DNA of 64,000 nucleotides, from assembly GCA_017937385.1 (NCBI GenBank), contig JAGBDR010000003.1, forward strand, positions 1 through 64,000, read 5' to 3'. The notes under the pieces were generated by a model. It ran no database searches. It saw only the letters and a list, made by a program, of their open reading frames with translations, and had not been told where the DNA came from. The position numbers and the translations under genes were made by a program. This document shows positions 60,801-64,000 of this stretch, piece after piece (the stretch's first letter is position 1; the number at the start of each line of letters is the position of its first letter). The DNA is from Parabacteroides sp. (lineage in GTDB: Bacteria; Bacteroidota; Bacteroidia; Bacteroidales; Tannerellaceae).

Positions 60801-61620
60801 ATAATTCGATATAGATGTAACTGGCGGGAACAGCCAGCATGACACTGTCGAAGCGGTCCAGCATTCCTCCGTGGCCCGGCAATAGATTGCCGGAGTCTTT
60901 GACTCCAAGTGTACGTTTTAGCAAAGACTCGATCAAGTCTCCCCAGGTCCCGAACAAGACAACCGTTGTTGCCAGTCCCAACCAGTTGAGCCGGCTCGTT
61001 TCCGGTGCAAGCCAAGCAAATAGTTGGGATGAAGCCAATGCAAGTATGAGTCCTCCAAAGAAGCCTTCCCATGATTTCTTGGGGGAAATCCGTTCAAATA
61101 GTTTCCGTTTTCCGATCAGGGAACCGACCAGATAGGCACCGGTATCGTCCAACCAGACAAAAATGAAGATGGCCATGATGAAGAGCGGCGTGTAACTCAT
61201 GGAGTCGGACGTGCCCGGTTCTGCACTGATCAGGTTCAACATGGAGAATGAACCGGCACAATAGACTTGGGCGAAAAGCGTGAATGCCCAGTTGTTGATT
61301 GGGTTCGGAGCTTTGTAGTAGAGCTCGGCAATCAGGGTCAATAGGATAAACAGCAGATAGGGGAGGAAAATCTTTCCGTCTGTCAGTCCGTTCGCGTAAA
61401 CGAAAGTAGAGATAAACAGATATACACCTCCGAGCACATTCACGGCCCGTTGCAAATTTGCATTTTCATAATGCTTGACCAAACCTCCGAATTCCCAAAG
61501 GGTCAACCCTGTTATGACACAAAAAAGAATGAGGAACAAGAGCGGGTGGATACATATAGCACTGACCAGTACCGCGACAAATATAATGCCGGTTAACGCC
61601 CGTTTAATCAGATTTTTCAA
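60787..61620 (-). CDS. cdsA: Phosphatidate cytidylyltransferase
   Basis: Makes CDP-diacylglycerol for phospholipid synthesis. 277 residues, about eight membrane helices, with the signature WEGFFGGLILALASSQ and the C-terminal SLLKRTLGVKDSGNLLPGHG-type segment near residues 235-254, containing the conserved KRxxxxKD and PGHGG motif. Third gene of rsfS-ftsH-cdsA, with its own -7 element at 61655-61662. Confidence 0.96.
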   Translation of the reverse strand: MKNLIKRALTGIIFVAVLVSAICIHPLLFLILFCVITGLTLWEFGGLVKHYENANLQRAVNVLGGVYLFISTFVYANGLTDGKIFLPYLLFILLTLIAELYYKAPNPINNWAFTLFAQVYCAGSFSMLNLISAEPGTSDSMSYTPLFIMAIFIFVWLDDTGAYLVGSLIGKRKLFERISPKKSWEGFFGGLILALASSQLFAWLAPETSRLNWLGLATTVVLFGTWGDLIESLLKRTLGVKDSGNLLPGHGGMLDRFDSVMLAVPASYIYIELFIRN

Positions 61621-61654
61621 GATGATAGTGTTTTTTTATTGATTTATTCAAGTA

Positions 61655-61662
61655 CAAATATA
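61655..61662 (-). promoter_or_regulatory. Internal promoter -7 element for cdsA
   Basis: Minus-strand TATATTTG, 34 nt before the cdsA ATG, downstream of a repeat D hairpin that might terminate ftsH transcripts. Confidence 0.45.
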
Positions 61663-61673
61663 GATAAAAAATA

Positions 61674-61731
61674 AATTCCATGCCCATCCGTTTCAAATTT
61701 CATGGGCATGGAATTATAATTTCATGGGCAG
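61674..61731. repeat. Intergenic repeat family D, copy 3
   Basis: ATTCCATGCCCAT (61675-61687) and ATGGGCATGGAAT (61702-61714) are exact reverse complements, extended by one pair to 14 bp. A third TTCATGGGCA half-copy is at 61721-61730. It sits between ftsH and cdsA in the same operon, 3-60 bp beyond the ftsH stop. Confidence 0.8.
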
Positions 61732-61734
61732 AAG

Positions 61735-63777
61735 TTATACGCTTACTGGTTTGCTGTCGGATGGCGTGACCTTTGTGTCATCTTCCGGATTGCTTGTCTC
61801 GCCGGTATTCGTTTCTTCCTCTTTTTTCCCGTTTGCTTTCTCTTGCAGTTCCAGGATCTCTTCCGAGCGGGAAACCCAGGCGCGTTTTCCAAAGATGTGC
61901 TCGACGTCTTCCGTATAGATCACTTCCCGTTCCAGCAATACTTGAGCCAACTGGTTGTGTCCAGCTGCATGTTCTTTCAGGATGTTTTTGGCCCGTTGGT
62001 ATTGTTCGTTGATGATGGCTTGTACTTCCTGGTCGATCATTCGGGCCGTTTCTTCGCTATATGGCTTGGTGAAACCCCAGTCCTGTCCGCTTGAATCGTA
62101 ATAATTCAGGTTCGGCAGGCGGTCGCTCATGCCAAAATAGACGACCATCGCGTAAGCCTGTTTTGTCACCCGTTCGAGGTCGTTGGAGGCTCCTGTTGAG
62201 ATTTTTCCCAAGAAAAGTTCTTCAGCGGCCCGTCCGCCCAACGTCGCGCACATTTCATCCAGCAATTGTTCGCGAGTCGTGATCTGGCGTTCTTCCGGCA
62301 GATACCAGGCGGCGCCTAATGCCTTGCCGCGTGGGACGATCGTCACTTTCACCAGCGGATTGGCATGTTCCAACAGCCAACTTAAGGTGGCGTGGCCCGC
62401 TTCATGGTTGGCGATACATTGGCGTTCATCCGCAGTCGTTATTTTGGTACGTTTCTCCAAACCTCCGACGATACGGTCGACCGCATTCATGAAGTCCTCT
62501 TTCTGGACGAACTTTTTACCGTTTCGGGCGGCAATCAAAGCCGCTTCGTTGCAGACATTGGCAATGTCGGCTCCGGAGAATCCGGGAGTCTGGCGTGCCA
62601 AAAATTCGGCATCGACGCTTTCGTCTATCTTGATCGGACGCAAATGTACGCCGAATATGTCCTTACGTTCGTTCAAGTCCGGTAATTCCACGTGGATCTG
62701 GCGGTCGAAACGTCCGGCACGGAGCAAAGCCTTGTCCAGGATATCGGCCCGGTTCGTGGCGGCTAAGATAATAACACCGCTGTTGGAGCCGAAACCATCC
62801 ATTTCCGTGAGCAGCTGGTTCAACGTGTTTTCCCGTTCATCGTTGCTGTTCATGTTTACGTTTTTGCCACGGGCACGGCCGACAGCATCGATCTCATCGA
62901 TAAATACGATACAGGGAGCCTTCTCTTTGGCTTGGCGGAACAGATCCCGTACGCGGGAGGCACCTACGCCGACAAACATTTCTACGAAGTCCGAACCGGA
63001 CAGGGAGAAGAACGGAACGTCTGCTTCTCCGGCTACGGCCTTGGCCAATAGGGTTTTTCCGGTTCCCGGAGGACCGACGAGTAACGCTCCCTTGGGTATT
63101 TTTCCGCCTAATTCCGTATATTTTTCGGGGTTTTTCAAGAAGGAAACAATCTCTTCCACTTCCTGTTTCGCTTCTGCGAGGCCGGCTACATCCTTGAATG
63201 TCACTTTCCGGTCGTTGTCTTTGTCAAAAAGTTGTGCTTTCGCTTTCCCTACACTGAATACTCCGCCGGGGCCACCGGGACCGCCGCCTGACATACGCCG
63301 CATCAGGAACATCCATACCGCGATAATCAGTAGGATCGGGCCGAATGAAACAAGGAAATTCCAAATCGCATCGTCGCCTTCTTCAAAGCTGACCTGTGTC
63401 GTGATCTGATTTTCGGTAACGGCTTTGTCGTAGAAGTCCGAGAATTTATCGGCCGATGGGATTTTGACATATACTTTCGGATTTGTACCTAATGTCGCAC
63501 TGTCTTTTTTGAATACCAAACCTTTCCGCCCGTCTTTGACAGTTGCTTCGACCAAATTCTTTTTGTTATAGACAACCATCCGGTCAAATACGTTTTCCTG
63601 TGCCAATTTCTGAAATTCGGTCCAGCCTACTTCTTTGGAAGCCGAAGAGGAGTTTGTCAGAAACAAGGCAAAGAGCATGATAAAGATAAGTCCATACATC
63701 CAATACAGATTGAACTTGAACATCTTCGGTTTGTTATTCTTCGGCGCTTTGTTAAACATGTCGTTTCTATTTTCCAT
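61735..63777 (-). CDS. ftsH: ATP-dependent zinc metalloprotease FtsH
   Basis: 680 residues. Two membrane helices at about 24-41 and 128-150 enclose a periplasmic domain. The AAA+ ATPase has Walker A GPPGTGKT and Walker B CIVFIDEIDAVG, with the second region of homology LRAGRFDRQ. The zinc protease site is HEAGH. It degrades misassembled membrane proteins and regulatory proteins. The C-terminal tail is acidic and low-complexity. Operon order rsfS-ftsH-cdsA is conserved in Bacteroidetes. Confidence 0.98.
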   Translation of the reverse strand: MENRNDMFNKAPKNNKPKMFKFNLYWMYGLIFIMLFALFLTNSSSASKEVGWTEFQKLAQENVFDRMVVYNKKNLVEATVKDGRKGLVFKKDSATLGTNPKVYVKIPSADKFSDFYDKAVTENQITTQVSFEEGDDAIWNFLVSFGPILLIIAVWMFLMRRMSGGGPGGPGGVFSVGKAKAQLFDKDNDRKVTFKDVAGLAEAKQEVEEIVSFLKNPEKYTELGGKIPKGALLVGPPGTGKTLLAKAVAGEADVPFFSLSGSDFVEMFVGVGASRVRDLFRQAKEKAPCIVFIDEIDAVGRARGKNVNMNSNDERENTLNQLLTEMDGFGSNSGVIILAATNRADILDKALLRAGRFDRQIHVELPDLNERKDIFGVHLRPIKIDESVDAEFLARQTPGFSGADIANVCNEAALIAARNGKKFVQKEDFMNAVDRIVGGLEKRTKITTADERQCIANHEAGHATLSWLLEHANPLVKVTIVPRGKALGAAWYLPEERQITTREQLLDEMCATLGGRAAEELFLGKISTGASNDLERVTKQAYAMVVYFGMSDRLPNLNYYDSSGQDWGFTKPYSEETARMIDQEVQAIINEQYQRAKNILKEHAAGHNQLAQVLLEREVIYTEDVEHIFGKRAWVSRSEEILELQEKANGKKEEETNTGETSNPEDDTKVTPSDSKPVSV

Positions 63778-63812
63778 ATATGATACTCTCTATGTTATGT
63801 AAGAACCGGCCG

Positions 63813-64000
63813 TCAGTCGAGGTTGGCAATCCGAGTCACTTTGGCATCCGACCAAAGATTTTCCAGATTATAAAACTCGCGAAGTTCCGGTAAAAATATG
63901 TGAACAAGAACCGTGCCATAGTCCATCCCGATCCATTCGGCACGTTGTGCTCCATCTATCGAAAGCGGCTTTTCGCCAGCCTCGCGATGGGCAAAATCCC
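63813..64000 (-). CDS. rsfS: Ribosome silencing factor RsfS, C-terminal part (runs off the right edge)
   Basis: The minus strand carries 62 codons ending with the TGA at 63815-63813. They include AEWIGMDYGTVLVHIF and LREFYNLENLWSDA, the C-terminal signature of RsfS, which binds L14 and blocks subunit joining. The N-terminal part and start are beyond the window. ftsH begins 35 bp downstream. Confidence 0.93.
   Translation of the reverse strand, partial: DFAHREAGEKPLSIDGAQRAEWIGMDYGTVLVHIFLPELREFYNLENLWSDAKVTRIANLD

Noticed and set aside
62183-63409. 408-codon plus-strand frame opposite ftsH
   Set aside because: Shadow of the AAA+ domain coding sequence; serine-rich product with no motif.

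Overview
The window looks like chromosomal DNA of a gut-type Bacteroidales, most likely Parabacteroides or a close relative; the genus is an inference from overall protein character and was not tested. Three things support the order. About thirty genes are preceded by the Bacteroidetes -7 promoter element TAnnTTTG, some with a -33 TTG/TTTG box 19-21 bp upstream. Several genes are Bacteroidetes-specific: bifunctional Fkp, GldH, a PorT-like barrel, a PUR/DUF3276 protein, a long NusB, HU-HIG, DUF5686, DUF5606 and DUF4494. Starts rarely show a Shine-Dalgarno sequence.

Layout. 1-0.45 kb: the first 30 codons of a tyrosine recombinase leaving the left edge, then a gene-free stretch with dyads. 0.45-8.3 kb: cutC, pspC-like, uvrB, a DUF1460 amidase, a DUF5686 outer-membrane protein, a Crp/Fnr regulator and miaA. 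8.4-15.1 kb: gapA, a YtxH/holin-like envelope cassette, prmA, a GH78 lipoprotein and rplU-rpmA. 15.1-21.8 kb is the most accessory-looking part: an HU-like protein, an AraC regulator diverging from a 1107-residue exported protein that joins a beta-propeller, an HzsA-like region with two CxxCH haem motifs and a SUMF1-type domain, then a second propeller protein and an NlpC/P60 lipoprotein. 21.9-31 kb: serS, a CoA-disulfide reductase with rhodanese domain, a DHOD-like protein, a YggS-type PLP protein, DUF4494, an orphan serine recombinase and fkp. 31-41 kb: acyltransferase, sugar-kinase-like protein, rpmE type B, fba, a 740-bp structured gene-free region, DUF4923, a Pif1/HRDC helicase, truA, an EamA transporter and a small DUF4160-DUF2442 pair. 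41-52 kb: DUF3256, an ECF sigma operon with two envelope proteins, purH, and mreB-mreC-mreD-mrdA-rodA. 52-64 kb: gldH, ricT, a phosphodiesterase-fold protein, DUF5606, coaE, ybbR, yajC, nusB, PUR protein, a 56-residue ferredoxin, a PorT-like protein, cdsA, ftsH and the end of rsfS.

Most of the content is core physiology: glycolysis, translation, cell shape, envelope biogenesis, DNA repair and cofactors. The unusual content is the haem/SUMF1-like fusion beside its AraC regulator, the two recombinases, and a striking set of dispersed intergenic repeats. These fall into at least five sequence families, many of them perfect or near-perfect inverted repeats at gene 3' ends. One is a 36-bp perfect palindrome inside the mre operon, one is a 29-bp perfect inverted repeat, and one has become the C-terminal codons of miaA.

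No rRNA, tRNA or CRISPR array was recognised, and no complete insertion sequence. Long antisense reading frames over uvrB, the GH78 gene, fkp, mreB and ftsH are shadows of those genes.
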